Source: SZAS-103 sp964449135 (lineage in GTDB: Bacteria; Pseudomonadota; Gammaproteobacteria; Xanthomonadales; Xanthomonadaceae). From it: DNA of 64,000 bases. The position numbers and the translations under genes were made by a program. The DNA lies in contig CAYUXZ010000007.1 of assembly GCA_964449135.1 (NCBI GenBank), positions 8,976 to 72,975 on the forward strand. Reading direction: 5' to 3'. Within the stretch, counting starts at the first letter, position 1; each line of letters opens with the position of its first letter. The notes beneath the pieces were generated by a model that saw only the letters and a list, made by a program, of their open reading frames with translations, did not search any database and was not told the origin of the DNA. Positions 1 through 12,206 of this stretch are shown piece after piece.

Positions 1-619
1 GGTAGCGGATGTTCGGGCGGTCGAAGGAGCTCAGGAAGACGCGCGCCCGTCCGAGCTGCAGGCGGTCGATGATCTCGCGGCGCGTGGGCGCATCGGCAGT
101 CGCGGTCAGGGCGATGCGCGGCACGCCCGGCCAGCGCTCGTGAAGCACGTCGAGCTCGCGGTACTCGGGCCTGAAATCGTGGCCCCACTGCGAGACGCAG
201 TGCGCCTCGTCGATCGCGAACAGGGCGATGCGGCTGCGCCCGAGCAGGTCGAGGAAGCGCGGCATCAGCAGGCGCTCGGGCGCGACGTAGAGCAAGTCGA
301 GCTCGCCTTCCAGCAGCCGCTTCTCCACGTCGAGCGCGTCGCCGGCGGCGAGCGTGGAATTGAGGAAGGCTGCGCGCACGCCGAGCTGCGCCAGCGCCTC
401 GACCTGGTCCTGCATCAGCGCGATCAGCGGCGAGACCACGATCCCCGTGCCTTCGCGCAGCAGCGCCGGGATCTGGTAGCACAGCGACTTGCCGCCGCCG
501 GTGGGCATCAGCACCAGCGCGTCGCCGCCCGCCGCGACGTGTTCGACGATGGCTTCCTGCTCGCCGCGGAAACGGGGATAGCCGAAGACGCGCTGGAGGA
601 TTTCGTGGGAGGATGACAT
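1..619 (-). CDS. recQ: RecQ-family ATP-dependent DNA helicase, N-terminal part (cut by window edge)
   Basis: This is the 5' part of a RecQ 3'-5' DNA helicase, which unwinds recombination and stalled-fork intermediates. Only about 206 codons are present because the gene runs off the left edge. The translation shows FRGEQ near residue 17, Walker A MPTGGGKS at residues 38-45, SPLIALMQDQV (motif Ia), the DEAH box in IDEAHC near residue 140, and FDRPN at the edge, which opens the second RecA-like domain. The ATG at 619 leaves the short N-terminus usual for RecQ. The gene is divergent from the kinase gene, with 247 bases between them. The RQC and HRDC domains lie outside the window and cannot be checked. 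Confidence 0.93.
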   Translation of the reverse strand, partial: MSSSHEILQRVFGYPRFRGEQEAIVEHVAAGGDALVLMPTGGGKSLCYQIPALLREGTGIVVSPLIALMQDQVEALAQLGVRAAFLNSTLAAGDALDVEKRLLEGELDLLYVAPERLLMPRFLDLLGRSRIALFAIDEAHCVSQWGHDFRPEYRELDVLHERWPGVPRIALTATADAPTRREIIDRLQLGRARVFLSSFDRPNIRY

Positions 620-866
620 CCGCGGCAAGGGTAGCAAAACGCCTTGCGCAGCCTGCGGATCGTGCGGCGTCGCGCTTTCGGCGGATGTCGGAGAATGCGG
701 CATGGCGACTCGTCGGTGTCGTCTACCCGCACAATTTCCGGAAACGCCGATCCTCGCGAAATCGGCGAAACGCGGGTTCCGCTGTAGGAAATGGACTACG
801 GTTCCGATTGCCGGACCGTCCCCAGCGTGGCCTAATTCATTCCACGCCACAGGGGGAGGCGTCGCC

Positions 867-3596
<2,730 letters not shown>

Positions 3597-3647
3597 TTGG
3601 GTGCGGCGTGCGGATGCCGCGCGATCCGATATGGGAAAATCGCGGCG

Positions 3648-6600
3648 ATGGAACCTCCTTCGCCGCATCGACGCCGTGGACGCGCCCGGGACGGCGCCGT
3701 TCGCGGGCGACCCGGAACCGCCGCGCATCGCGACCCGCTCGAGGGCGCGCTCACGCGCGATCGCGCGCGGCTGATCCGCTTGCGTGCAGCCGCGCAGAAG
3801 ACGCCGAAGGATGCCGGATTGCGCAATGCTTTCGACGACGCGCTCGCCGCTTCGCGCGCGGCCAGCAAGGCACGACTGGAATCGGCGCCGGTTCCGAACT
3901 TCGAGTCCGACCTTCCGATCGCGCGTGAAGCGAAGAAGATCGTCGATTTGATCCGAAATCATCAAGTCGTCGTGATCGCCGGCGAGACCGGTTCGGGCAA
4001 GACCACCCAGCTGCCCAAGCTCTGCCTCGCCGCCGGACGCGGAGCGGCGGGGATGATCGGCTGCACGCAGCCGCGCCGGATCGCCGCGCGCAGTGTCGCG
4101 CGGCGCGTGGCGCAGGAACTGCAGGTGCCGCTCGGCGGAGCGGTCGGCTTCCAGGTGCGCTTCAACGACCAGGTCGGGCCGGATACGCGCATCAAGTTCA
4201 TGACCGACGGCATCCTGCTCGCGGAGATGCAATCCGATCGCTGGCTGTCGGCCTACGACACGCTGATCATCGACGAGGCGCACGAGCGCAGCCTCAACAT
4301 CGACTTCCTGCTCGGCTATCTCAAGGAACTCGTCGCGCGGCGGCCGGACCTGAAAATCATCGTGACCTCTGCGACGATCGACACCGCGCGCTTTGCGAAG
4401 CATTTCGGAGATGCGCCGGTGCTGGAGGTCGAAGGGCGCAGTTACCCGGTCGAGGTGCGCTACCGCGCACTGGATTCGGTGCGCGACGAAGAACAAACAG
4501 GGGACCTGCGCGAGCCGCGCAGCGTCAGCGAAGCGATTATCGCCGCGCTCGAGGAAATCACGCGCGAAAACGCCCAGGGAGACGTGCTGGTGTTCCTGCC
4601 CGGTGAACGCGAGATCCGCGACCTGCACCATTTGCTCGGCAAGAGAAAGTTCCGCCACACCGAGGTGCTGCCGCTGTACGCGCGCCTGTCGCCGCGCGAC
4701 CAGGACCGCGTGTTCAATCCGGGGCCGGGCCGCCGCATCGTGCTGGCGACGAACGTCGCCGAGACATCGCTGACGGTGCCGCGGATCCGCTACGTGATCG
4801 ATCCCGGCTACGCGCGCGTCAAGCGCTACAGCCCGCGCATGAAACTCGATCGCCTGCACGTCGAGGCGATCTCGCAGGCCAGCGCCGACCAGCGCAAGGG
4901 CCGATGCGGTCGCGTCGCGGCGGGCGTGTGCTACCGCCTGTACGCCGAATCCGACTACGTGTCGCGGCCGCGCTACACCGATCCGGAAATCCTGCGCGCA
5001 TCGCTTGCGGGCGTGATCCTACGGATGCTGGCGCTCGGACTCGGCCGCGTCGAGGACTTCGCGTTCATTGATGCGCCTGACGCGCGCGCGATCGCCGATG
5101 GCTGGCAGCAGCTCTGGGAACTCGGCGCGGTGACCGCGCCCGACGCGCACGGTCGGCGCGCGCTCACGCAGCTCGGCCGCACGCTCGCACGCATTCCGGT
5201 CGATGTGAAGCTCGCACGCATCCTCGTCGCAGCAAAGCAGCACGGCTGCCTGCGCGAGGCCTGCGTGATCGCGTCCTTCCTCGCGATCCAGGATCCGCGC
5301 GAGCGTCCCGCCGATGCGCGCGGCTCAGCCGATGCCGCGCACGCGACGTTCGCCGATCCGAAGTCGGAGTTCCTTGGCATCGTCAAGCTCTGGGACGCCT
5401 ACGCGGCCGCGCACGAGGAACTCACCCAGTCGAAGCTGCGCGACTGGTGCGAGAAACATTTTCTTGGTTTCCTGCGCATGCGCGAGTGGCGCGAGTTGCA
5501 CCGGCAATTGCTAGTTCTTGGCGAGGAACTCGATTTTCATCCGAATGCGCGACCGGCCGATTACGCATCGCTGCATCGCGCGCTAATCGCGGGCCTGCCT
5601 ATGCAAGTCGGAAACAAGGATGAGAAGCAGATCTATCAGGCGCCGCGCCAGCGCCGTTTCAAGCTGTTCCCCGGATCGTCGTTGGTGAAGCAACCGCCGC
5701 CCTGGGTATTGTCGGCGACGCTGCTGGACACCGCGCAGGTCTGGGGACTGACGAACGCGCGCATCGAACCCGACTGGGCGATCGCCGAGCTGTCGCACCT
5801 GCTCGCGCGCAAGCACTTCGACGCGCACTGGTCGCGCAAGCAGGGCAGGGTGATCGCGTCGGAGCAGATCAGCCTGTTCGGCCTCGTGCTCGCGCCGAAG
5901 AAGCCCGTGCATTATGGTTCGATCGCGCCAGTGGAATCGCGTGAAATATTCATCAGGCAAGGATTGGTGACCGGCGAAGCGGATCTGCGCGCACCCTTCC
6001 TCAAGCGCAACCTGGCCACGCTCGACAAGGCACGCGAGGAGGAAGCCAAGCTGCGCCGTGCTGGGCTCGTCGCCGACGAGGATTGGCAGGCGCGCTGGTA
6101 TCTCGACCGACTGCCAGCCGATATCTGCACGTCGCACGGACTCGATGCCTGGTTCTCGAAAGCCACGTCGAAGCAGCGCCACGCACTCGAATGGCCGCTC
6201 GCCGAATTGCTGCCGGGCGAGGGCAGCGAAGCCGAGCGCTTCCCGAAGTATTTCGCGCTGGGTGATGCGCGCCTCGCGTTGCGCTACCGGTTCGAGCCGG
6301 GCGCGCCCGACGACGGTGTGAGCCTGTTCGTGCCGCTGCACCTGCTGAACGCGCTCGATGGGGCGCGGCTGTCGTGGCTGGTGCCCGGGCTGCACGCCGA
6401 GAAAGCGACTGCGCTGATCCGCGGATTGCCGAAAGCCCTGCGCCGCAACTTCGTGCCTGCGCCGGATTTCGCACGCGCGTTTGCGGAAGCCTGGCCGGCG
6501 GCGAGTTCGGATTCGATCGCCGGCGAGCTCGCGCGTTTCCTGAACCGCGCTACCGGCGTCGCAGTCGCGGCGACCGATTTCGACGAAGCCGCGTTGCAAC

Positions 6601-7619
6601 CGCAGCTTCGCATGAACCTGCAGCTGATGGACGGCGATCGCGTGCTCGCCGCTTCGCGCGATCCGGAAGCGCTGCGCGCGCAGTTCGGCGAGACCGCACA
6701 GCGTGCGTTCGCCGCGCGCGCGGGTCGTGCGCTGGTCGCGGAGGGCCTGGGCGAATTTCCGGCGATGCCGATCCCGGAAAGCGTTCCCGGCGAGGCGGGC
6801 GTGCCGGCATTCCCGGCGCTCGTGGATGTCGGCGAGGATGTCGCGCTGCGCGTGTTCGCCGATCGCGATCAGGCGCGCACCGAACACCTGCGCGGCGTGC
6901 GCCGACTGCTGTGGATTGCGCTCGCCGAGCGCATCAAGTCCGCGCGCAAGCAGCTGCTGATCGCGCCGCAAACCGGCCTGCTGTACGCAGCGATCGAGCA
7001 GTTCGCGAAATCGCCAGGCGCGAAATCGCCGGCGGCCGAACGCCTGCGCATCGATCTCGTCGAGGCGGCGATGAACGCGCTGCTGAACGAAGATCTCGTG
7101 GAAGTCCGCGACCGCGCCGCTTTCGTCGCGCGCGTCGAGACCGTCGGCAAGGTCCTGTTCGGCGAAGCGATGGCGCGGTTGAAGCTCGCCGAGCTGATCC
7201 TCGCCGCAGTCGCCGAACTCAAGCCGAAACTGGAATCGCCGCTGCTGGGCTGGGCGAAGGGCAATCTCGACGACTTGCGCGCGCAGCTTGCGCAACTGTT
7301 GCCGCCGGGGTTCCTGCGCGCGACGCCGCCGGATGCACTCGCGCAGTTCCCGCGCTATCTCAAGGCTATGCGCCTGCGCGCCGAGCGCGCGATCGCCGAT
7401 CCGATCCGCGACCAGGCGCGGATGCTGGAGCTGCGGCCGTTCGCGGAGGCGCTGGAACGCGCGCACGCGGAAGGAGTCTTCGAGCGCCCGGGTTGGCAGG
7501 CGCTGCGCTGGGACCTGGAGGAACTGCGCGTTTCGTTGTTCGCGCAGGAACTCGGCGCGAAATCCGGAATCTCCGTCAAGCGCCTCGCTCGTGAACTCGA
7601 GGCGCTCGGTGCCGGATGA
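3648..7619 (+). CDS. hrpA: ATP-dependent RNA helicase HrpA
   Basis: A 1323-residue DEAH-box RNA helicase matching the HrpA length of about 1300 residues. Walker A GETGSGKTT is near residue 111 and DEAH near 208, followed by SATI, the helicase C-terminal motifs (TNVAETSLTVP, and QRKGRCGR as motif VI), the OB-fold region and the long C-terminal DUF3418-type extension typical of HrpA. Members of the family act in mRNA processing and in resolving stalled or collided ribosomes in the cytoplasm. The ATG at 3648 was chosen; a TTG at 3597 in the same frame would also read. The stop is followed directly by a five-hairpin repeat element, then by a convergent gene. Confidence 0.93.
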   Translation: MEPPSPHRRRGRARDGAVRGRPGTAAHRDPLEGALTRDRARLIRLRAAAQKTPKDAGLRNAFDDALAASRAASKARLESAPVPNFESDLPIAREAKKIVDLIRNHQVVVIAGETGSGKTTQLPKLCLAAGRGAAGMIGCTQPRRIAARSVARRVAQELQVPLGGAVGFQVRFNDQVGPDTRIKFMTDGILLAEMQSDRWLSAYDTLIIDEAHERSLNIDFLLGYLKELVARRPDLKIIVTSATIDTARFAKHFGDAPVLEVEGRSYPVEVRYRALDSVRDEEQTGDLREPRSVSEAIIAALEEITRENAQGDVLVFLPGEREIRDLHHLLGKRKFRHTEVLPLYARLSPRDQDRVFNPGPGRRIVLATNVAETSLTVPRIRYVIDPGYARVKRYSPRMKLDRLHVEAISQASADQRKGRCGRVAAGVCYRLYAESDYVSRPRYTDPEILRASLAGVILRMLALGLGRVEDFAFIDAPDARAIADGWQQLWELGAVTAPDAHGRRALTQLGRTLARIPVDVKLARILVAAKQHGCLREACVIASFLAIQDPRERPADARGSADAAHATFADPKSEFLGIVKLWDAYAAAHEELTQSKLRDWCEKHFLGFLRMREWRELHRQLLVLGEELDFHPNARPADYASLHRALIAGLPMQVGNKDEKQIYQAPRQRRFKLFPGSSLVKQPPPWVLSATLLDTAQVWGLTNARIEPDWAIAELSHLLARKHFDAHWSRKQGRVIASEQISLFGLVLAPKKPVHYGSIAPVESREIFIRQGLVTGEADLRAPFLKRNLATLDKAREEEAKLRRAGLVADEDWQARWYLDRLPADICTSHGLDAWFSKATSKQRHALEWPLAELLPGEGSEAERFPKYFALGDARLALRYRFEPGAPDDGVSLFVPLHLLNALDGARLSWLVPGLHAEKATALIRGLPKALRRNFVPAPDFARAFAEAWPAASSDSIAGELARFLNRATGVAVAATDFDEAALQPQLRMNLQLMDGDRVLAASRDPEALRAQFGETAQRAFAARAGRALVAEGLGEFPAMPIPESVPGEAGVPAFPALVDVGEDVALRVFADRDQARTEHLRGVRRLLWIALAERIKSARKQLLIAPQTGLLYAAIEQFAKSPGAKSPAAERLRIDLVEAAMNALLNEDLVEVRDRAAFVARVETVGKVLFGEAMARLKLAELILAAVAELKPKLESPLLGWAKGNLDDLRAQLAQLLPPGFLRATPPDALAQFPRYLKAMRLRAERAIADPIRDQARMLELRPFAEALERAHAEGVFERPGWQALRWDLEELRVSLFAQELGAKSGISVKRLARELEALGAG

Positions 7620-7628
7620 AGCGAGGAA

Positions 7629-7771
7629 CATCTGAACATGTTCAGATGCACCTGCGGTGCAAGGATGCACCGCCGCGAACAACGACATCTACTCGTTGTT
7701 CGCGAGCGCAGAGTCCGGACCTGTGCCGGACTCGGCGCGGCAGAACAAGTCCAGGATGGACTTGTTCTGCC
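7629..7771 (+). repeat. Five-hairpin composite repeat element, copy 1
   Basis: Five consecutive inverted repeats fill the gap between the convergent ends of hrpA and the secreted-protein gene. H1 at 7629-7648 is a perfect 20-base palindrome. H2 at 7654-7673 has an 8-bp stem and loop AGGA. H3 at 7674-7704 has a 12-bp stem and loop CATCTAC. H4 at 7711-7733 has an 8-bp stem and loop ACCTGTG. H5 at 7739-7771 has a 14-bp stem and loop AGGAT. The order and loops recur in the copy at 17293-17439. It could act as a bidirectional terminator here, although no T-run follows any stem. I know of no named family for it. Confidence 0.85.
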
Positions 7772-7781
7772 TATTCAGAAG

Positions 7782-8288
7782 TTACTGGACGCGCTCGACC
7801 TTGGTGTAGCTGCCGTAGCCTTCGACCTGCAGGAACCAGCCGTTGCCGACCAGGCTCGGAGTGATGTGCACGACCGCGTTCTCGATGTTCACGCCCGCCA
7901 GTTCCGTGCTGTCGATCTGGCGCCAGACCTGGCCGTTCTCCAGCGTGAAGACCGTGCCGCCATGCCAGCCCTTGAAGGTGCCCGGGATGCGGCTGACGAC
8001 TTCGCCGCGCTCGCCGTAGTAGTCCTTGAAGCCGATGCGTCCCGCGTCGTTCTTGTTCTGCTCGCGCGCTCCGGCCTCGTGCGCCTGCGCGGTGCGGACG
8101 TTCACCTCGTTGCGGATGAAGGCGTTGAGCTTCGCCAGTTCTTCGGGCGAAAGCTTGTCCAGCCCGGCCTCCTTGAACTGCTGCGAGGACATGCGTTCCT
8201 CGACCGAGGAAAACTGCTGCGCGAAGGCGAGCGGAGCGGCGAGGACGAGGCAGGCGGCGAGGGCAGCAAACAGGTGACGAAGGCGCAT
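7782..8288 (-). CDS. Small secreted protein of unknown function
   Basis: A 168-residue protein with a clear Sec-type signal peptide (MRLRHLF, then a hydrophobic stretch ending LAAPLAFA/QQ). The mature part has a short charged helical segment with SPEELAKLNAFIRNEV near residues 47-62, then a beta-rich C-terminal half containing GTFKGWHGGTVFTLENG and RQIDS. An upstream in-frame ATG at 8408 exists, but it adds a second hydrophobic run and overlaps relA, so the ATG at 8288 in front of the signal peptide was chosen. It is divergent from relA. It resembles short secreted proteins common in xanthomonads, but no function can be assigned. Confidence 0.8.
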   Translation of the reverse strand: MRLRHLFAALAACLVLAAPLAFAQQFSSVEERMSSQQFKEAGLDKLSPEELAKLNAFIRNEVNVRTAQAHEAGAREQNKNDAGRIGFKDYYGERGEVVSRIPGTFKGWHGGTVFTLENGQVWRQIDSTELAGVNIENAVVHITPSLVGNGWFLQVEGYGSYTKVERVQ

Positions 8289-8389
8289 GACGAGGTTCCG
8301 GAGGAATAGCCAGACGCATAGTGTAAACCCGATCGCGGCCACGTATAAATGAACCCGATAGCCGATCCGCATCCGATCCCCCTCCAATC

Positions 8390-10558
8390 GTGAAAGTTTC
8401 CTCCACACAACCCGCCGTGACCGATGCGCGTCTGCAGCATTGGCTGGCCGCGCGAGTCGCCGCGTCGCCGCGCAGCGTGCTGGCGGCGCTCGCGGCAGGT
8501 GGCCTGCCCGCGCCCGATCCGGTCGCCGAAACGGCGCTGGTGGCCTGTCTGGGCCTGCTGGACATGCTGCGCGCGGACGAGGAAGTGCAGCTCGCGGCGA
8601 TCCTGCACGCGCTGCCGACCTGGCAAGCGCGACTGGCCGATCTGGATCCGGCGGCGCGTACGCGCGTGCAGGCCCTGCTCGACGGGCAGCACGCGGCCGA
8701 ACAGGTGTGGACCCTGCACGCCGGCCGCGCCCAGCACGTGCGCGCCGAAGGCCTGCGCCGCCTGCTGCTGGCGCTGGTGAAGGACCTGCGCACGATCCTG
8801 ATCCTGCTCGCGCGCCAGGTCGTGCGGATGCGAGGCGCCGCGAAGCTGGCCGAGGCCGAACGCGCCGCGCTCGCGCAGCTTTCCGCCGATATCCACGCGC
8901 CGCTCGCGAACCGGCTCGGCATCTGGCAGCTCAAGTGGGAACTCGAGGACCTCGCGTTCCGCTTCCTGCAACCGGACACCTACAAGCGCATTGCGAAACT
9001 GCTCGACGAAAAGCGCGGCGATCGCGAGCGCTACATCGAGGACGTCAAGGCACGCATCCGCGATGCGCTGAATGAAGCAGGCATCCAGGCCGACGTCGCC
9101 GGACGTCCCAAGCACATCTTCAGCATCTGGAAGAAGATGCAGCGCAAGGACGTGCCCTTCGGCGAGCTCTACGACGTGCGCGCGGTGCGCGTTCTGGTGG
9201 ACGACATCGCCACCTGCTACGCAACGCTCGGCGTCGTGCACCAGCTCTGGCCACCGGTGCCAGCCGAGTTCGACGACTACATCGCCAACCCGAAAGGGAA
9301 CAACTACCGATCGCTGCACACGGCGGTGATCGGGCCGGAAGGCCGCACGCTGGAAGTGCAGATCCGTACCCACGAGATGCACGCGCACTCCGAGCTCGGC
9401 GTCGCCGCGCACTGGCGCTACAAAGAAGGCCGCAGCGCCGCGGGCGACGCGGGCTTCGACCGCAAGATCGCGTGGATGCGGCAATTGCTCGAGCGCGAGC
9501 CCGACGCGGGCGACGAATCGCTGCTCGCCGGCTTGCGAACCGACCTCGTCGAGGATCGCATCTACCTGCTCACGCCGAAAGGCGAGGTCGTGGACCTGCC
9601 GCGCGGCGGCACCGTGCTCGATTTCGCCTATCACGTGCACACCGAGGTCGGCCACCGCTGCCGCGGCGCGAAGGTCAACGGCCGCATCGTGCCGCTGAAT
9701 TTCCAGCCGGCCACGGGCGATCGCGTCGAGATTCTCACCGCGAAGACCTCCGAGCCGCGCCGCGACTGGCTGCTCGCGGGCAGCGGCTTCCTCGCCAGCG
9801 CGCGCTCGCGCGACAAGGTGCGCGCCTGGTTCCACAAGCTCGACCGCGCGCGCAACCTGCAGGCCGGGCGTGAGCTGCTCGAGAAGGAACTCAAGCGGCT
9901 CGCGCTGCACCAGGCCGACCTCGCGCCCGCGCTCGCGAAGTTCCACCTCGCCACCCTCGACGAGCTGCACGTCGCGGTCGCGCTCGGCGACATCGGGCCG
10001 AGCCAGGTCGCGCGCGCGCTGCACGATCACGCGCAGGCGCAGTTGCGAAAGGAATCCGAACGCCTGCCCGCGCAGCGCGTGGAAGCGAAGCCGCGCCCGG
10101 CCAAACCCAGCGACCGCTTCATCGTCGAAGGCGTCGGCAACCTGCTCACCCAGCTCGCACGCTGCTGCCAGCCGGTCGCGGGCGATGCGATCGTCGGCTA
10201 CCTCACGCGCGGACGCGGCGTGAGCATCCACCGCCAGGGCTGCGCCGCGCTCGAACGCCTGCTCGCGCGCAGTCCCGAACGGCTGCTGCCGGTGGAGTGG
10301 GGCGAGCGCGACAACGCGAGCTACAGCGTGGACGTGCAGGTGCGCGGCCTCGATCGCAAGGGCCTGCTCAAGGATCTCGCCAACCTGATCGCGCAGCAGG
10401 GCGTGCACGTGCTGGCCGTGAACAGCCGCATCGACAGCTCGCGCGGACTGGCGGAGATGACCTTCACCCTGAAAGTGCGCGACTTCGACCAGCTCGGGCA
10501 ACTTCTCGGCCGGCTGAACGCAGTCCCGGGCGTGGACGACGTGCGCCGGCTCGGCTGA
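8390..10558 (+). CDS. relA: GTP pyrophosphokinase RelA, (p)ppGpp synthetase
   Basis: A 722-residue long RSH protein that makes (p)ppGpp on stalled ribosomes. The N-terminal HD hydrolase region is degenerate: at the expected position it reads AAILHALP, with no HD pair, as in monofunctional RelA rather than SpoT. The synthetase domain has KHIFSIWKKM, ELYDVRAVRV, NPKGNNYRSLHTAV and EVQIRT..MH. A TGS domain (about 385-450), a zinc-finger-like LARCCQPVAGD segment and a C-terminal ACT domain (about 650-720) follow in the standard order. The start is the GTG at 8390. No good Shine-Dalgarno precedes it, so the first few residues are uncertain. Confidence 0.93.
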   Translation: MKVSSTQPAVTDARLQHWLAARVAASPRSVLAALAAGGLPAPDPVAETALVACLGLLDMLRADEEVQLAAILHALPTWQARLADLDPAARTRVQALLDGQHAAEQVWTLHAGRAQHVRAEGLRRLLLALVKDLRTILILLARQVVRMRGAAKLAEAERAALAQLSADIHAPLANRLGIWQLKWELEDLAFRFLQPDTYKRIAKLLDEKRGDRERYIEDVKARIRDALNEAGIQADVAGRPKHIFSIWKKMQRKDVPFGELYDVRAVRVLVDDIATCYATLGVVHQLWPPVPAEFDDYIANPKGNNYRSLHTAVIGPEGRTLEVQIRTHEMHAHSELGVAAHWRYKEGRSAAGDAGFDRKIAWMRQLLEREPDAGDESLLAGLRTDLVEDRIYLLTPKGEVVDLPRGGTVLDFAYHVHTEVGHRCRGAKVNGRIVPLNFQPATGDRVEILTAKTSEPRRDWLLAGSGFLASARSRDKVRAWFHKLDRARNLQAGRELLEKELKRLALHQADLAPALAKFHLATLDELHVAVALGDIGPSQVARALHDHAQAQLRKESERLPAQRVEAKPRPAKPSDRFIVEGVGNLLTQLARCCQPVAGDAIVGYLTRGRGVSIHRQGCAALERLLARSPERLLPVEWGERDNASYSVDVQVRGLDRKGLLKDLANLIAQQGVHVLAVNSRIDSSRGLAEMTFTLKVRDFDQLGQLLGRLNAVPGVDDVRRLG

Positions 10559-10605
10559 GCCGGGCCGCGTTATCCTTCGGACATGCCCGACCGCATTCTC
10601 GTCTC

Positions 10606-12183
10606 ATGACCGAACGCCGCGACCCCACGCTCGGCGCGTTGCCCGAGATCGAAGACGTCGCGCGGCGTCGCGCCGCGCCGCCGCCGAATCGTCCATCGCG
10701 CACGAAGCGCATCGGCGTCATCGCCGCGATCGTCGCCGTGCCGGTGCTCGCATTCGCGCTCTACGAGGGACGCGACGTGCTGGGTTCGCATCTTTCCCCG
10801 CCGTCGCAGCAGAACCAGCTCATGCAGCAGGCCGATGCGGCGCTGCGCGCGGGACGCCTGACGTCGCCCGACGGACGCGGCGCGCGCGAGCTCTACGAGG
10901 CGGCGCTCGCGCGCGATCCGGATTCGCTCGCCGCGCACGAAGGCCTGGTGCGCACGGGCGCCGCGGCGATCGCGCAGGCGGATGCCGCGCTGCGCGACAA
11001 CCGTCCGCAGGACGCGCAGCGTGCGCTCGATCTTGCGCGCGCGCTGTCGGCGCCCGCAGCCGATCTGCAGCGCATTGACGATGCATTGCACGCCCGCGCT
11101 GCAGGCGACGCGCAACTCGAAGCCCTGCTCGCGCAGGCCGATGCGGCAGAGCAAGGCGGCCATTTCGACGACGGCCCGCGCAGCGCGCTCGCGCTGTACC
11201 AGAAGGCGCTGGACGCGGCGCGCGATAACACGGTCGTGCGTGCGCGCCGGCAGGCGTTGCTGGCGAAGCTGCTGGACGGCGTCGATCCGCTGCTCGCGAA
11301 GAATGACCTCGCCGGCGCGCAGAAGCTCGTCGATCGCGTCGCCGCGGCCGACCCGGGGCATCTCGATCTGCCGGCGGCGCGCGCGAAGCTCGCCACGGCG
11401 ACGCAGCAGAAACAAAAGGCGTCGGGGCGCGAACTCGATGCCGCCGACGTGGCGCTGCGCGCGGGTCGCCTCGATGTGGCGATCGCCGGCTACCGCGCCG
11501 CGCAGGCGGCGAACCCGAACGACGCGCGCGCACGCTCGGGTCTGCGGCTCGCCGCCGATGCGCTGATCCGCCAGGCCAATCGCGCAACGGCTGATTTCGA
11601 TTTCGCGGCCGCGCAAGCCGCGCTCGCGCAGGCGCACACGCTCGCCCCCGAGTCGCCGCAATACAAGGCCGCCGTGTTCCGCCTGCAACAGCTGCGTTCG
11701 CGCCGCGCGTCGCTCGACCGCACGGTCCGCGATCCGTCGCGCATCGACGACCTGCTGGCCGCTGCCGATCACGCGATCGTGCGCGAGGAGCTCGTCGATC
11801 CGCCCGGCGACAGCGCCTTCGACAAGTTGCGCGAGGCCGCCGCAATCGCGCCCGGCGATCCGCGCGTGGTCGCCGCGACGCGCCGCTTCGTCGCGACCAC
11901 CGTCGCCTGCTTCCAGCGCGAGATGACCGACAACCGCCTCGTGCGCGCGGAGGTCTGCCTCGACGCGCTGATCGCGACCGATCCGGCGTATCCGCAATTG
12001 CCGACGATGCGGCAAAAGATCGCGGCGCGCTGGCTCGCGATCGCCGACGAGCGGCTCGGTGCGGGTGAACTCGATGTCGCGCAGCGCGCGATTTCCTCGG
12101 CGCAGCGCTGGGCGCCGAACGATCCGGCGATTCCGGCGCTGCAGATGCGGTTGCAACAAGCGCGGGCGGGCGGGCGGCGTTAG
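10606..12183 (+). CDS. Membrane-anchored TPR-like repeat protein
   Basis: A 525-residue protein with a charged, proline-containing N-terminus, one membrane helix at about residues 30-50 (IGVIAAIVAVPVLAFALY) and then a long alanine-rich helical region built of TPR-like units (for example QQADAALRAGRL and ADVALRAGRLDVAIAGYRAAQ), ending AQRAISSAQRWAPNDPAIPAL. The topology suggests an inner-membrane anchor with a periplasmic repeat domain that holds protein partners. It starts 47 bases after relA and may be co-transcribed. The repeats are degenerate, so the partner and pathway are unknown. Confidence 0.75.
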   Translation: MTERRDPTLGALPEIEDVARRRAAPPPNRPSRTKRIGVIAAIVAVPVLAFALYEGRDVLGSHLSPPSQQNQLMQQADAALRAGRLTSPDGRGARELYEAALARDPDSLAAHEGLVRTGAAAIAQADAALRDNRPQDAQRALDLARALSAPAADLQRIDDALHARAAGDAQLEALLAQADAAEQGGHFDDGPRSALALYQKALDAARDNTVVRARRQALLAKLLDGVDPLLAKNDLAGAQKLVDRVAAADPGHLDLPAARAKLATATQQKQKASGRELDAADVALRAGRLDVAIAGYRAAQAANPNDARARSGLRLAADALIRQANRATADFDFAAAQAALAQAHTLAPESPQYKAAVFRLQQLRSRRASLDRTVRDPSRIDDLLAAADHAIVREELVDPPGDSAFDKLREAAAIAPGDPRVVAATRRFVATTVACFQREMTDNRLVRAEVCLDALIATDPAYPQLPTMRQKIAARWLAIADERLGAGELDVAQRAISSAQRWAPNDPAIPALQMRLQQARAGGRR

Positions 12184-12206
12184 CAGGTTCTAGGCAAGCG
12201 GAAGTT

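Noticed and set aside
7616..8309. Open frames running through the five-hairpin elements (also at 17334-17597), with similar translations in the two copies.
   Set aside because: The similarity is the repeat itself read in the same frame. Frames on both strands are equally open, and they run into unrelated flanking sequence.
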